DNA of 42,031 bases from Phormidium sp. OSCR (lineage in GTDB: Bacteria; Cyanobacteriota; Cyanobacteriia; Cyanobacteriales; Geitlerinemataceae). The stretch lies in assembly GCA_001314905.1 (NCBI GenBank), contig LJZT01000032.1, forward strand, positions 1 to 42,031, read 5' to 3'. The notes under the pieces were generated by a model that saw nothing but the letters and a program-made list of their open reading frames with translations, searched no databases and had not been told where the DNA came from. This document shows, piece by piece, positions 34,199-42,031 of the stretch (position 1 is its first letter; each line of letters starts with the position of its first letter). The position numbers were made by a program, and so were the translations under genes.

Positions 34199-36805
34199 AT
34201 GGCCCCCATGAAACCTTCCCCCCTTTCTGTCCCTTGGGCGACCTTTGCGACGGGTTTGGTGCTGGGATTAGCCGTGATGTTCTTGGATCAGGCTGAACGC
34301 CGTCGTTTCCAGTCCCAGACTCGCCAATCCGTTCTTCAGCAACTCAACACCGTTCGCAGTATCCTCGAAGGACAACTCAACACCCATCTACAGGTGGCCC
34401 AGCGTTGGGGAGATCAGACCTCCCCGAATAGCCCTCTGACAGAGCCTCACAGAGCTATTGACGACCCACAACTCCAACAAGACTATCCGGCCATTCGTCA
34501 CCTGGTCTGGACACCCCTTACCATCGAATCCGAGTCCAGACCGGCGAGTCCCCGGCTGCAAGCCGCCGAGGAGGACTCGTCTGGCCAAGTTCAACTGATC
34601 ATTCCCATCGATTTAACCCCTCAATCGGCCAACCCTAACCCCTTGGGCCAGTTAAACCTACCCCTGGATTTAAAGCGGTTGCTTGAGGAGAGTCCCCTGG
34701 GGGAGCGAGTATCGGGGTTAGATTGGGCCTTGCGTCGCCGTGTCGGAGGGTCAACACAGCTCCTTGTCGGCAATCGAGCGGTTTTTAACGAGCGCCCCGT
34801 CACGGCCGATGTCCGCTTTTCTCAAGAAGTCTGGCAAATTGCCGCCACGCCGGTACAGGGATGGACCCGGCGATCGCCCCTACAGCCCTGGATTCGTATC
34901 CTAGGAACCGCCACCACCCTCGGGGCTATGCTATTGCTATCGAGTATCCTGCGCAGCCGTCAACGCTACTCTCAGCTAACGGAGTCGGTCTTGAAGCAAC
35001 TGAATCAGCAGGAAAGCCAATATCGCTGTATGGCCGATCGCACACCGGTGTTATTACTGCAATTGGATCTCAATGGAGTGCCTCGATTTGCCAATCTCTA
35101 CAGTCAAAATTTTCTCGGCTACGACTTCCCCACCCTCGAAGAAACTCCCCTAGCCCAACGATTAAGAAGTCCTGAATTACAGGATTTGGTACAAGAAGCC
35201 CAACAGACGCAAACCCTGGCCTTATCTCGTACCGTTCCCATTCGCCGACGCAACGGGGAACAGGTTTGGGTCAACTGGCATATCTGTTTACTCGCAGATC
35301 AGTTGGGAGGCCCTCGGGGGTTACTCTGTATTGGCTATGATGTCAGCGATCGCCAGGGGCTTCAAACCCGCCTCATGACCGCCGAAGCCCAATTACGACG
35401 GCTGTTTAGCCTCGTTGGCGATCGCCTGGTGTTAGTCGATCGTCAGGGCCAGTACTGTTCAAACGATCCAAAAGAGGCTCAGCAACGCCATCTCGGGGTG
35501 GAGTCCTTCTCCAAACTTCGGGGACAGCCGTCGTTTTCGGGAACCTGTCTCCATGATAGTTTCTCAGATGCGGATGCAGACCAGATTTTGATGGCCGTCA
35601 AGACCGCCATCACCTATCCTCAACAAGACTGTCATCTTTGTCTTGAGTTGACCCCAGCTGAGAGGCCCCACCCCGAGGTGGACACCTCCCATTGGCTCTC
35701 GTTGTGGGTGTTTCCTTTCTTGGAGGGGACGGCTCTATTATGGATGCAAGATATCAGCGAACAACAACATCTAAAATTCCGATTAGAACAGACACAACGG
35801 GAGTTAGAACAGCGAGTGCGTGATCGCACGGCCCAAGTTTACGACAGCAACAAACGGCTGCAACGAGAAGTGGTCGAACGAATGCAAATGGAGGAGGCTC
35901 TACGCCGCAGCGAGGAACGGGAACGAGACAAGGCGCGACAACTCGAAGCCACCCTCGGGCAACTCAAACGCACCCAAGCGCAATTAGTGCAAACGGAAAA
36001 GATGTCCAGTTTAGGTCAATTGGCGGCGGGGATGGCTCATGAAATTAACAACCCAGTCAATTTTATTTATGGTAATCTCACCCCCGTCCGAGACACCATT
36101 GAGGATCTCTTAGAACTGCTACATCGCTATCAAGATCATTATCCTCAACCGCCCGAGGCGATCGCCAGTTGGCAAGAGGAGATTGAGTTACCCTTTCTTC
36201 AAGAGGATATCTTCAAAATCCTCAAATCCATGGAAGTTGGGGCGCAGCGAATTCAAACCATTGTGGCTTCTCTCAAAAACTTTGCCCATCTCGATGAAAT
36301 GGGGATGAAATCGGTCGATCTTCATGAGGGCATTGATAGCACGTTAATGGTCTTGAGAAATCGTTTGATGGGTCATGGTCAACGACCCGATATTACAATT
36401 AGTAAGACTTATTCTGAACTTCCGAAAGTTACCTGTTACGCCAGTCAGATCAATCAAGTTTTGATGAATTTATTTGAGAATGCCATCGATGCGATCGAGG
36501 AGCGCTTAGAGCAACAGCCCGAACCGCCACCGGAGATTCTCGTCTCTACCCACTGCATCGAGGACAATAGCATCAAGATTATCCTGCAAGACAATGGAAC
36601 CGGTATTCCAGAGGAGGTACAACGTCAAATTTTTAATCCATTTTTCACGACCAAAGTGGTCGGGAAAGGGACAGGGTTAGGCTTGTCCATTGCCTATCAA
36701 GTTATCCATGAAAACCACAGCGGAACGATTAGTATTATTTCTCAACCTGGACAAACGCGATTTGAGATTCAACTGCCACAAAACCCCAACTATACCCCCC
36801 GCTAG
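34199..36805 (+). CDS. PAS-containing sensor histidine kinase
   Basis: A membrane-anchored two-component sensor. In 868 residues it has one helix near the N-terminus (TFATGLVLGLAVMFL), an extracytoplasmic region to about 235, a second helix (GTATTLGAMLLLSSILRSR), PAS-type domains (FANLYSQNFLGYD region), and a coiled coil. The H-box follows with phospho-acceptor His614 in GMAHEINNPVNF, and the ATPase boxes are NLFENAIDAI, DNGTGIP and GKGTGLGLSI. The ATG at 34199 is used; GTG 34193 and ATG 34208 are alternatives. No response regulator is adjacent, so the partner is unknown. Confidence 0.9.
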   Translation: MAPMKPSPLSVPWATFATGLVLGLAVMFLDQAERRRFQSQTRQSVLQQLNTVRSILEGQLNTHLQVAQRWGDQTSPNSPLTEPHRAIDDPQLQQDYPAIRHLVWTPLTIESESRPASPRLQAAEEDSSGQVQLIIPIDLTPQSANPNPLGQLNLPLDLKRLLEESPLGERVSGLDWALRRRVGGSTQLLVGNRAVFNERPVTADVRFSQEVWQIAATPVQGWTRRSPLQPWIRILGTATTLGAMLLLSSILRSRQRYSQLTESVLKQLNQQESQYRCMADRTPVLLLQLDLNGVPRFANLYSQNFLGYDFPTLEETPLAQRLRSPELQDLVQEAQQTQTLALSRTVPIRRRNGEQVWVNWHICLLADQLGGPRGLLCIGYDVSDRQGLQTRLMTAEAQLRRLFSLVGDRLVLVDRQGQYCSNDPKEAQQRHLGVESFSKLRGQPSFSGTCLHDSFSDADADQILMAVKTAITYPQQDCHLCLELTPAERPHPEVDTSHWLSLWVFPFLEGTALLWMQDISEQQHLKFRLEQTQRELEQRVRDRTAQVYDSNKRLQREVVERMQMEEALRRSEERERDKARQLEATLGQLKRTQAQLVQTEKMSSLGQLAAGMAHEINNPVNFIYGNLTPVRDTIEDLLELLHRYQDHYPQPPEAIASWQEEIELPFLQEDIFKILKSMEVGAQRIQTIVASLKNFAHLDEMGMKSVDLHEGIDSTLMVLRNRLMGHGQRPDITISKTYSELPKVTCYASQINQVLMNLFENAIDAIEERLEQQPEPPPEILVSTHCIEDNSIKIILQDNGTGIPEEVQRQIFNPFFTTKVVGKGTGLGLSIAYQVIHENHSGTISIISQPGQTRFEIQLPQNPNYTPR

Positions 36806-36912
36806 AGGTACGGTCGGGGCGCAAACAGGTCGCCCTTCCCCAGCCTCTGATAGCTCCTGCAATTGGAGCCACAACGCCCCCTAGCACTCCGGAAATACGA
36901 GGTTATCCCATC

Positions 36913-37683
36913 CTAGATGGCCATCGATAAATTTAAAGGGGTGGGAGTCCAAGGGGTGGGGTTAATCACCTCCGTCTCCAGTTGATGATCCCTCAAACAG
37001 TCTTGGAACTCCTCCGGCGTTCCCGAGGCCTTGAGAATCGACACCAATAGCCCCTCAAAATTCACATCTCCCCCGGCGGCCGTCGGTAAGATATACTTAG
37101 GTTTAATCCATTCGACTAATTCTAGGGCGCTCTCTTTGCCCTTGATGAACGGACCCACTAGAGGGAGTTCGAGGTTAACCAAGGGGGCGATCGCCACATC
37201 AATCGCCGGGACCTCTTTCAACAGAGGACTATGATTCCCGTGAGGCTCATAGTAGACAGAGACCTGGGCCTGTAAATCGCTGATGATATAGGCATTTTCC
37301 ACCGTAGTCGGGCCAATGGGAGAACCGGGGAAGGCCTGGATTTGCAGGCGATCGCCCCAAGTGTAAATCTGCCGCCGCGATAGAGCCACCACCTCCTCGT
37401 ACCCCAAGTTGCGAGCCACCTTAGCCGCACCCGCCGATCCCACCACCGGTAGGCTTCGTGGTAACTGTTCCAAGGTTGGCGGGTGAGCATGATCCGGCAA
37501 TCCCTGAGATAAGAGAATTAAATCAATATCACCGGGAATTGGCCGCTCAATCGGACGAGTGCCCTTAAACAACCAGGGACTATTGCCAAACACCAACGGC
37601 CCCACCAGCCAAGGATCTAAGAGAATACGACAGCCATCGAAATCCAGCAGCCAGGAGTTGCTATCTAAATAGGTCAGTTCCAT
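36913..37683 (-). CDS. Metallo-beta-lactamase-fold protein with altered metal motif
   Basis: The 256-residue protein has the fold pattern of the UPF0173-like MBL family: TYLDSNSWLLDFDGCRILLDPW at the start, LILLSQGLPDHAH in place of the THxHxDH motif (Gln60, Leu62, Asp64, His65), and later VSVYYEPHGNHSP and KYILPTAAGGDVNFEG. The first two metal-binding histidines are missing, so hydrolase activity may be changed or absent. It is convergent with the histidine kinase gene and divergent from sigF. No specific function is proposed. Confidence 0.8.
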   Translation of the reverse strand: MELTYLDSNSWLLDFDGCRILLDPWLVGPLVFGNSPWLFKGTRPIERPIPGDIDLILLSQGLPDHAHPPTLEQLPRSLPVVGSAGAAKVARNLGYEEVVALSRRQIYTWGDRLQIQAFPGSPIGPTTVENAYIISDLQAQVSVYYEPHGNHSPLLKEVPAIDVAIAPLVNLELPLVGPFIKGKESALELVEWIKPKYILPTAAGGDVNFEGLLVSILKASGTPEEFQDCLRDHQLETEVINPTPWTPTPLNLSMAI

Positions 37684-37787
37684 AGGATTAGCTTAATAGT
37701 TTGTAACATACCAACCCATTCTAAAGGATTTTTCCCGACCCTGTCCTGGACGGTTTCCTCGATTGGACGGAGGCCGCCCCGAGGGTT

Positions 37788-37803
37788 TCCGTACAATTAC
37801 GGA
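37788..37803. promoter_or_regulatory. Palindrome TCCGTA-N4-TACGGA upstream of sigF
   Basis: Six-base arms with a four-base spacer lie 177 bases before the sigma factor start and 105 bases before the divergent gene. A TATAAA at 37840-37845 downstream could be a -10 box. The element may be an operator. Confidence 0.3.
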
Positions 37804-37979
37804 GTTAAGTCCCAAGCCCTGATGATAGGATAGAGATAGTATAAAATCCGTAAATCTAGATTAAATTCCGAAGTATCAGCGTCAAACCATTACAATTAAG
37901 TCCAAGTTTCATCCAAGCTAAATTCTTGGCGAGTGCATCGACAGACTAGGGAAACGCTTGACTTCACCAGTAGGTCACT

Positions 37980-38756
37980 ATGACTATTCAAGAATCCAGG
38001 GAATTAAAACAAGAAAGTTTGGAACTGCTACAGCGGTTTCAGTCCGATCCATCTACCCAACTCCGTAACCAGCTCGTCCAACTCAACATTGGACTGGTTC
38101 GTAAGGAAGTCCACCACTGGCTCAAACAGTGTGACGAAACCTACGACGACCTCTTACAAGTTGGCTGTTTAGGACTCATTCGGGCCATTGAACGATTTGA
38201 CCTCAGTCAAGGCCATGCCTTTAGTTCTTTTGCGATCCCTTATATCCGAGGTGAGATTCAGCATTACCTGCGCGATCGCAGCCCCTCAATGCGCGTCCCC
38301 CGTCAATGGCTGACCTTGCATCGCCAAGCCAAGAAAGTGATCCGGGAACTCAACAGCAAACTCAAACGGACTCCCAGCGACGAAGAGATTGCCGAAGCCC
38401 TAGGCGTACCCGTCAGTGAATGGCTCGACGTACAACTGGCCCTACAAAATCGCTCTCCCCTCAGCCTCGATGCTCCCGTCGCCGAAGAAGATGACTACAG
38501 CACGTCCCTCGGTGCAACCGTCACCGATCGCCAATATCGTAGCTTCCAACTGGCCGAAGAAGACCGGATTCTCCTGCAACAAGGACTGGCCAAACTCGAA
38601 TCCGGAACCTGCAAAGTCCTCGAATTTGTCTTCCTGCAAGACCTCACCCAGAAAGAAACCGCTGATCGCATGGGAATTAGCGCCGTCACCGTCTCCCGGC
38701 GACTGAAAAAAGGGCTAAGCAGCCTTCAGCGCATCATGCAGGAGGGCGATCGTTAG
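37980..38756 (+). CDS. sigF: Group 3 sigma factor, SigF-like
   Basis: An alternative RNA polymerase sigma factor of 258 residues. Region 2 is visible as YDDLLQVGCLGLIRAIERFD and FSSFAIPYIRGEIQHYLRD, region 3 as TPSDEEIAEALGVPVSEW, and region 4 as LEFVFLQDLTQKETADRMG with the recognition helix ISAVTVSRRLKKGL. The sequence closely fits cyanobacterial SigF, which controls pili and motility genes in Synechocystis and hormogonium functions in Nostoc. No anti-sigma factor gene is adjacent. A strong terminator follows. Confidence 0.85.
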   Translation: MTIQESRELKQESLELLQRFQSDPSTQLRNQLVQLNIGLVRKEVHHWLKQCDETYDDLLQVGCLGLIRAIERFDLSQGHAFSSFAIPYIRGEIQHYLRDRSPSMRVPRQWLTLHRQAKKVIRELNSKLKRTPSDEEIAEALGVPVSEWLDVQLALQNRSPLSLDAPVAEEDDYSTSLGATVTDRQYRSFQLAEEDRILLQQGLAKLESGTCKVLEFVFLQDLTQKETADRMGISAVTVSRRLKKGLSSLQRIMQEGDR

Positions 38757-38800
38757 ACGGGCGCACCGGGTTAGCAAATTATGAAAATTCTTTACCATAG

Positions 38801-38841
38801 ATGGAGAGAGGATGTCGAAGCGGCATCTCTCTCCATTTTTT
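38801..38841 (+). terminator. Rho-independent terminator of sigF
   Basis: ATGGAGAGAG (38801-38810) pairs perfectly with CTCTCTCCAT (38827-38836) and six T residues follow (38836-38841). Confidence 0.9.
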
Positions 38842-38880
38842 CGCTCTCCATTTGTATCCAACTCCCCATCTTCAGCCACG

Positions 38881-40272
38881 ATGACCCTAACCCCGACACA
38901 CCCCTCATCCCTCGCCGCCTCTCGCCTACAGCAACAGCGACAATTCTTCGCCAGCGGCCAACCCCAGGACATTAACTTCCGCCTCGAACAACTCAAACGA
39001 CTCAAACAGGCCATCCAAGAGCGCAGCGAAGCCATCGTCGAGGCTGTCCACGCCGATCTCGGTCGCCCCGAATTCGAGGCCTACTTTGAAATTGCCGCGA
39101 TCGCCGAAGTGACCCATGCGATCAAACATCTCAAAGCCTGGGCCAAACCCCAAACCATCAGCACCGGCCTCGATCAATTTCCCTCCCGAGGGCGCATCTA
39201 CCCCGAACCCCTAGGGGTTGTCCTGATTATCTCCCCCTGGAACTACCCCTTCCAACTGAGTATTAGTCCCTTAGTGGGAGCGATCGCCGCCGGAAACTGC
39301 GCCATCGTCAAACCCTCAGAACTCTCCCCCCACACCTCCCGCGTCATCACCGAGCTAATCGAAGCAACCTTCGACCCCGCCTATATTAGCTGCCTAGAAG
39401 GAGGCGTCGAGACCAGCCAAGACCTCCTGGCCCAAAAATTTGACCATATCTTCTTTACCGGTAGCACCCGCATCGGCAAAATCGTCATGGAGGCCGCCGC
39501 CCAACATCTGACCCCCGTCACCTTGGAACTCGGCGGTAAAAGTCCCTGTATCGTCGATGCCGACGTGAACCTCCCCGTCGCCGCCAAACGGCTCACCTGG
39601 GGCAAATTCATCAACGCCGGCCAAACCTGCATCGCCCCCGATTACATCCTGGTCGATCGCCGTCGCAAAGACGAACTCTTGACATATATAAAAAAATATG
39701 TTAACGAGTTCTTCGGCGACAATCCCGCCGAAAGTCCCGATTTGGCGCGACTCGTTAGCGAGAGCCACTTTGACCGAGTGGCCGGGTTCCTCAACAACGG
39801 AACCGTCGTTGTCGGCGGAACCTGCGATCGCGCCCAACGCTACATCGCCCCGACTCTCCTCGACGACATCACCTGGGACGATCCCATCATGCAAGAGGAG
39901 ATTTTCGGGCCAATTTTGCCAGTTCTGACCTATGACCGCATCGAAGCGGCCATCGCCGCCATTAACGCCCGTCCCAAACCCCTGGCCCTCTATATCTTCT
40001 CCAACCGCAAATCCCTACAAAACCAGGTCTTGCAGCAAACTTCTTCCGGGGGAGCTTGCGTCAACGACACCATCATGCAACTGGCCGTTCCTGAACTCCC
40101 TTTTGGTGGCGTTGGGACCAGTGGGTTAGGGCAATATCATGGAAAAGCCAGCTTCGATACCTTCTCCCATTACAAAAGTGTGTTACACAAAGGCCTCTGG
40201 TTTGACCTCAACTGGCGTTACGCGCCCTATGAGGGCAAACTTGGCCTAATCAAACGAGTCATTGGCGGCTAA
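38881..40272 (+). CDS. Aldehyde dehydrogenase (class 3-like)
   Basis: This NAD(P)-dependent enzyme oxidises aldehydes to acids; in cyanobacteria relatives act on fatty and apocarotenoid aldehydes. The 463-residue protein has the nucleotide-binding region ISPWNYPFQLSISPLVGAI, FFTGSTRIG, the general base in LELGGKSP, and the catalytic Cys250 in NAGQTCIAPDY, followed by EEIFGPILPVL. The ATG at 38881 (MTLTPTHPSS) is chosen; 23 upstream open codons overlap the sigF terminator and are not family-like. Its short length and C-terminus (SHYKSVLHKG) match class 3 ALDH. Confidence 0.92.
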   Translation: MTLTPTHPSSLAASRLQQQRQFFASGQPQDINFRLEQLKRLKQAIQERSEAIVEAVHADLGRPEFEAYFEIAAIAEVTHAIKHLKAWAKPQTISTGLDQFPSRGRIYPEPLGVVLIISPWNYPFQLSISPLVGAIAAGNCAIVKPSELSPHTSRVITELIEATFDPAYISCLEGGVETSQDLLAQKFDHIFFTGSTRIGKIVMEAAAQHLTPVTLELGGKSPCIVDADVNLPVAAKRLTWGKFINAGQTCIAPDYILVDRRRKDELLTYIKKYVNEFFGDNPAESPDLARLVSESHFDRVAGFLNNGTVVVGGTCDRAQRYIAPTLLDDITWDDPIMQEEIFGPILPVLTYDRIEAAIAAINARPKPLALYIFSNRKSLQNQVLQQTSSGGACVNDTIMQLAVPELPFGGVGTSGLGQYHGKASFDTFSHYKSVLHKGLWFDLNWRYAPYEGKLGLIKRVIGG

Positions 40273-40296
40273 CTCTGGCAACTAACTCTGGCAACC

Positions 40297-40788
40297 ATGA
40301 ATACTCCCCAACCTCTCAATTCCCAGCAACTCACCCAGGATGTCAGCCAATGGCTGCGGGAGATTAGTGAATTAAAACAGCACCTGGCCGACGCTCAAAC
40401 AGCCATCAAAGAGGCACAAAAACAGGGGGACCATTGGCGATCGCTCTATAACCGAGAAGCCGAACAACGTCGCCAAGACGTACAACGGGGACAAGAGCGC
40501 ATCGCCGAACTCGAAGCGCTCCTAGAACAGCGGCGATCGCTCCCCCACGAGTCCGAAGCAGACCGTCGCCGTCAACATCAACAGGCCCTCGATGGTCTCG
40601 ATATCAGCCAACTGCAAGAGCAACTCTTAGATCTGTCCCTAGAGCGCGATCGCCTACTGCTTCAAATTCAAGAGTTAGAAATCGCCCTCAACGCCGAACA
40701 ACAGAACCATCAAAAAACCCGGACCGAGTTAACGGGCGCTTTAGCCGATGCGATCGCCCTCATCTCCAAAACCAAAGCCCAAGGCTAA
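40297..40788 (+). CDS. Coiled-coil protein of unknown function
   Basis: The 163-residue protein is nearly all predicted coiled coil, with heptad-like Leu/Ile spacing in WLREISELKQHLADAQTA, ERIAELEALLEQRRSL and LSLERDRLLLQIQELEIAL. No membrane segment or enzymatic motif is seen. It starts 24 bases after the aldehyde dehydrogenase stop, so the two may be co-transcribed. Cyanobacterial genomes contain similar small coiled-coil proteins; the role is unknown. Confidence 0.8.
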   Translation: MNTPQPLNSQQLTQDVSQWLREISELKQHLADAQTAIKEAQKQGDHWRSLYNREAEQRRQDVQRGQERIAELEALLEQRRSLPHESEADRRRQHQQALDGLDISQLQEQLLDLSLERDRLLLQIQELEIALNAEQQNHQKTRTELTGALADAIALISKTKAQG

Positions 40789-40864
40789 CCATTATCTCTT
40801 GATGTATAGCAATCGAAGATTGGCTTAGGACACTCTGAGTTGGGAGAGAATCCCCTACCTCTTG

Positions 40865-40976
40865 CCTGTTCCCTGTTCCGGGGTTCCCTGTTCCCTTTTG
40901 CCTTTTGCCTTCCCCTCCTGGGAGGGGCAGGGGTGGGTTATGCCTTTTGCCTTTTGCCTTTTGCCTTTTGCCTTCT
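40865..40976. repeat. Composite heptamer/palindrome repeat (inverted copy)
   Basis: TTCCCTG-type units, TTTTGCC units, the palindrome CCCCTCC-TG-GGAGGGG (40912-40927), a GGGTGGGTTA stretch and four further TTTTGCC units follow each other. This is the reverse complement of the composite at 1565-1679 and 4994-5087. Confidence 0.9.
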
Positions 40977-41041
40977 TGTCCCCTGTTTTTTGTCCTATTC
41001 AGACCAACTTTTGCTATACCGTTGCTCGCCCCATCTAGTCG

Positions 41042-41926
41042 TTGAAAGCCATACTGCCCCTCATTGCCATTACCCTCGGCACCCTCGTGCCAGAACTGGC
41101 CTATTTTAGCCCAGCCATTCGCCCCCTGTTGATGCTGTTGTTGTTGGCCACCTTTGTCCATCTCGATCTGCATCAAGTTTGGCAGGGCTTTCGTCCCCAA
41201 GCCCTGCTCATTGCCAGCAGTAACATTGTCATCGCCCTAGGCTGGTATGCCCTGCTGTCTCCCATCGATGTTAGCCTGGGCCGTTTGTACTTTATCACCG
41301 CCATAGCGCCCACCGCCGCCGCCGCTCCCGCCGTCATCGGTCTGTTGCGCCGTAACATGGAATATGTCACCGTGGCCGTGATTCTCACCCATCTCTTTGT
41401 AGGCCTATCCGTTCCCCTGTTCAGTAGTTGGCTCTTCGAGGGCGATCGCAGTGCCAATCCCCTACCCATGTTGCAGTCCATCGCCGTCCTTTTTTCCGTT
41501 CCCCTAATTTTGGCCCAACTGTGGAACCGACTTCCTGAGCCTTGGCGATCGCCCATGAACTGGCGACAGCTTTCCCTCTACATCTGGGTCATCCTGCTCA
41601 CCCTGGCCAGCGCCAGCGCCAATGACTTCATCCGCCAGGAAGAGAACCTCTCGACCCTGGCCATTGCTGCGATCGCCGTTCATGCCCTAATTATCTGTGT
41701 CGTCAACTTTAGCCTCGGTCGTCTCCTCGGCCAATGGCTCTATCAGGGCAGACTCGACCGAGAAGTTAGCCAATCCCTCGGCCATAAAAACACCATGTTC
41801 ACCGTCTGGTTTATCCTGGCCTTCCTCAAACCGAGCTTTGCCCTCGGCCCAATGTTCTACATCGTCTTTCAAAACCTCTACAATGCCTACCAGATTATGA
41901 CCGCCAACCCTAAAGCCAACCCCTGA
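41042..41926 (+). CDS. BASS-like (bile acid:sodium symporter fold) membrane protein
   Basis: The 294-residue protein is strongly hydrophobic with about eight to ten helices. ITAIAPTAAAAPAVIGLLRRN in the first half and SLGHKNTMFTVWFILAFLKP with GPMFYIVFQNLYNAYQIM in the second half resemble the crossover motifs of the bile acid:sodium symporter family, which in cyanobacteria includes organic-anion and bicarbonate-type transporters. The substrate is not predictable. The start is a TTG at 41042, without a clear ribosome binding site; an ATG near 41126 would lose the first helix. It ends nine bases before the IS-like element. Confidence 0.75.
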   Translation: MKAILPLIAITLGTLVPELAYFSPAIRPLLMLLLLATFVHLDLHQVWQGFRPQALLIASSNIVIALGWYALLSPIDVSLGRLYFITAIAPTAAAAPAVIGLLRRNMEYVTVAVILTHLFVGLSVPLFSSWLFEGDRSANPLPMLQSIAVLFSVPLILAQLWNRLPEPWRSPMNWRQLSLYIWVILLTLASASANDFIRQEENLSTLAIAAIAVHALIICVVNFSLGRLLGQWLYQGRLDREVSQSLGHKNTMFTVWFILAFLKPSFALGPMFYIVFQNLYNAYQIMTANPKANP

Positions 41927-41934
41927 ACCGTCCC

Positions 41935-41985
41935 TTGACACTCCCGCCGTTAAATCAAAGATTATAACGGGGGATTCTTGCTTCA
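41935..41985 (-). mobile_element. Right end of an IS200/IS605-type element (partial)
   Basis: The stretch from TTGACACTCCCGCC to GGGGGATTCTTG contains a hairpin: CCGTTA-AATC (41947-41956) pairs with GATT and TAACGG (41960-41970) with one bulged A. Read on the minus strand it is GAATCCCCCG...CGGGAGTGTCAA, the form of the subterminal hairpin found after tnpB in cyanobacterial IS200/IS605 elements. The element would extend right, beyond the window. Confidence 0.55.
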
Positions 41986-42031
41986 TGACTGTTTGTCTAG
42001 CCCCAGAGCATTTTTGCCCCGAAACCCCGTC
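41984..42031 (-). CDS. C-terminal end of a TnpB-like protein (partial at edge)
   Basis: The minus-strand frame open at the window edge reads CSGARQTVMKQESPV and runs into the element-end hairpin. A KQESP sequence at the extreme C-terminus is typical of cyanobacterial TnpB, an RNA-guided nuclease of IS200/IS605 elements. No stop codon follows at the usual place; the frame stays open into the antisense of the neighbouring gene, so the end may be degenerate. Only about 16 codons are inside the window. Confidence 0.4.

Overview
This window comes from a cyanobacterium, most likely a filamentous non-heterocystous type. The HIP1 octamer GCGATCGC recurs across most of it, heptameric short tandem repeats (GGGAACA/GGGAATA, GGCAAAA/GGCAAGA) fill many gaps, and the housekeeping genes are cyanobacterial in kind (SigF-like sigma factor, kinase-TPR protein, EGY-like M50 protease, SirB/CobA). 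No rRNA or tRNA gene, CRISPR array or phage module was recognised.

Positions 136-11740 hold a nitrogen-fixation cluster on the minus strand. In transcription order it reads nifX-like, nifS, nifU, a terminator, nifH, nifI1, nifI2, nifD, nifK, a thioredoxin-fold [2Fe-2S] ferredoxin, nifE, nifN. This is not the usual cyanobacterial arrangement. Two PII-like regulator genes (nifI1, nifI2) sit between nifH and nifD. NifD has an insertion of about 50 residues and NifK has a short N-terminus, both as in the Clostridium/anaerobe-type MoFe protein. The core was therefore probably acquired by horizontal transfer. From memory, a similar transferred cluster has been reported in Microcoleus (Coleofasciculus) chthonoplastes. 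nifB is not in the window. Several junctions inside the cluster are occupied by tandem repeats or RNA hairpins.

Positions 12433-17896 supply the FeMo cofactor: nifV (homocitrate), mop (molybdate-binding), an unrecognised 413-residue protein, and modA-modB-modC (molybdate import). A roughly 690-base divergent region with a canonical NtcA-type box lies between nifV and the nifX-like gene.

Positions 18015-41926 are general chromosome: sixA, a short RND transporter, a PBP4-type carboxypeptidase, mnmE, a DUF2062 protein, a Ser/Thr kinase with 11 TPRs, sirB, a conserved 66-residue protein with its own terminator, a Zn-ribbon protein, a plant-type ferredoxin, cobA, speD, an M50 protease, a sensor histidine kinase, a beta-lactamase-fold protein with an altered metal motif, a SigF-like sigma factor, an aldehyde dehydrogenase, a coiled-coil protein and a BASS-like membrane protein. 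The right edge carries what looks like the end of an IS200/IS605-type element whose tnpB gene lies mostly outside the window.

The observations most worth following are the NifI-regulated anaerobe-type nitrogenase in an oxygenic phototroph, the repeats placed at nif gene junctions, a 65-bp inverted-repeat element with a compensatory base change between its two copies, a candidate structured RNA at 29592-29693, and the unknown protein beside the molybdate genes.
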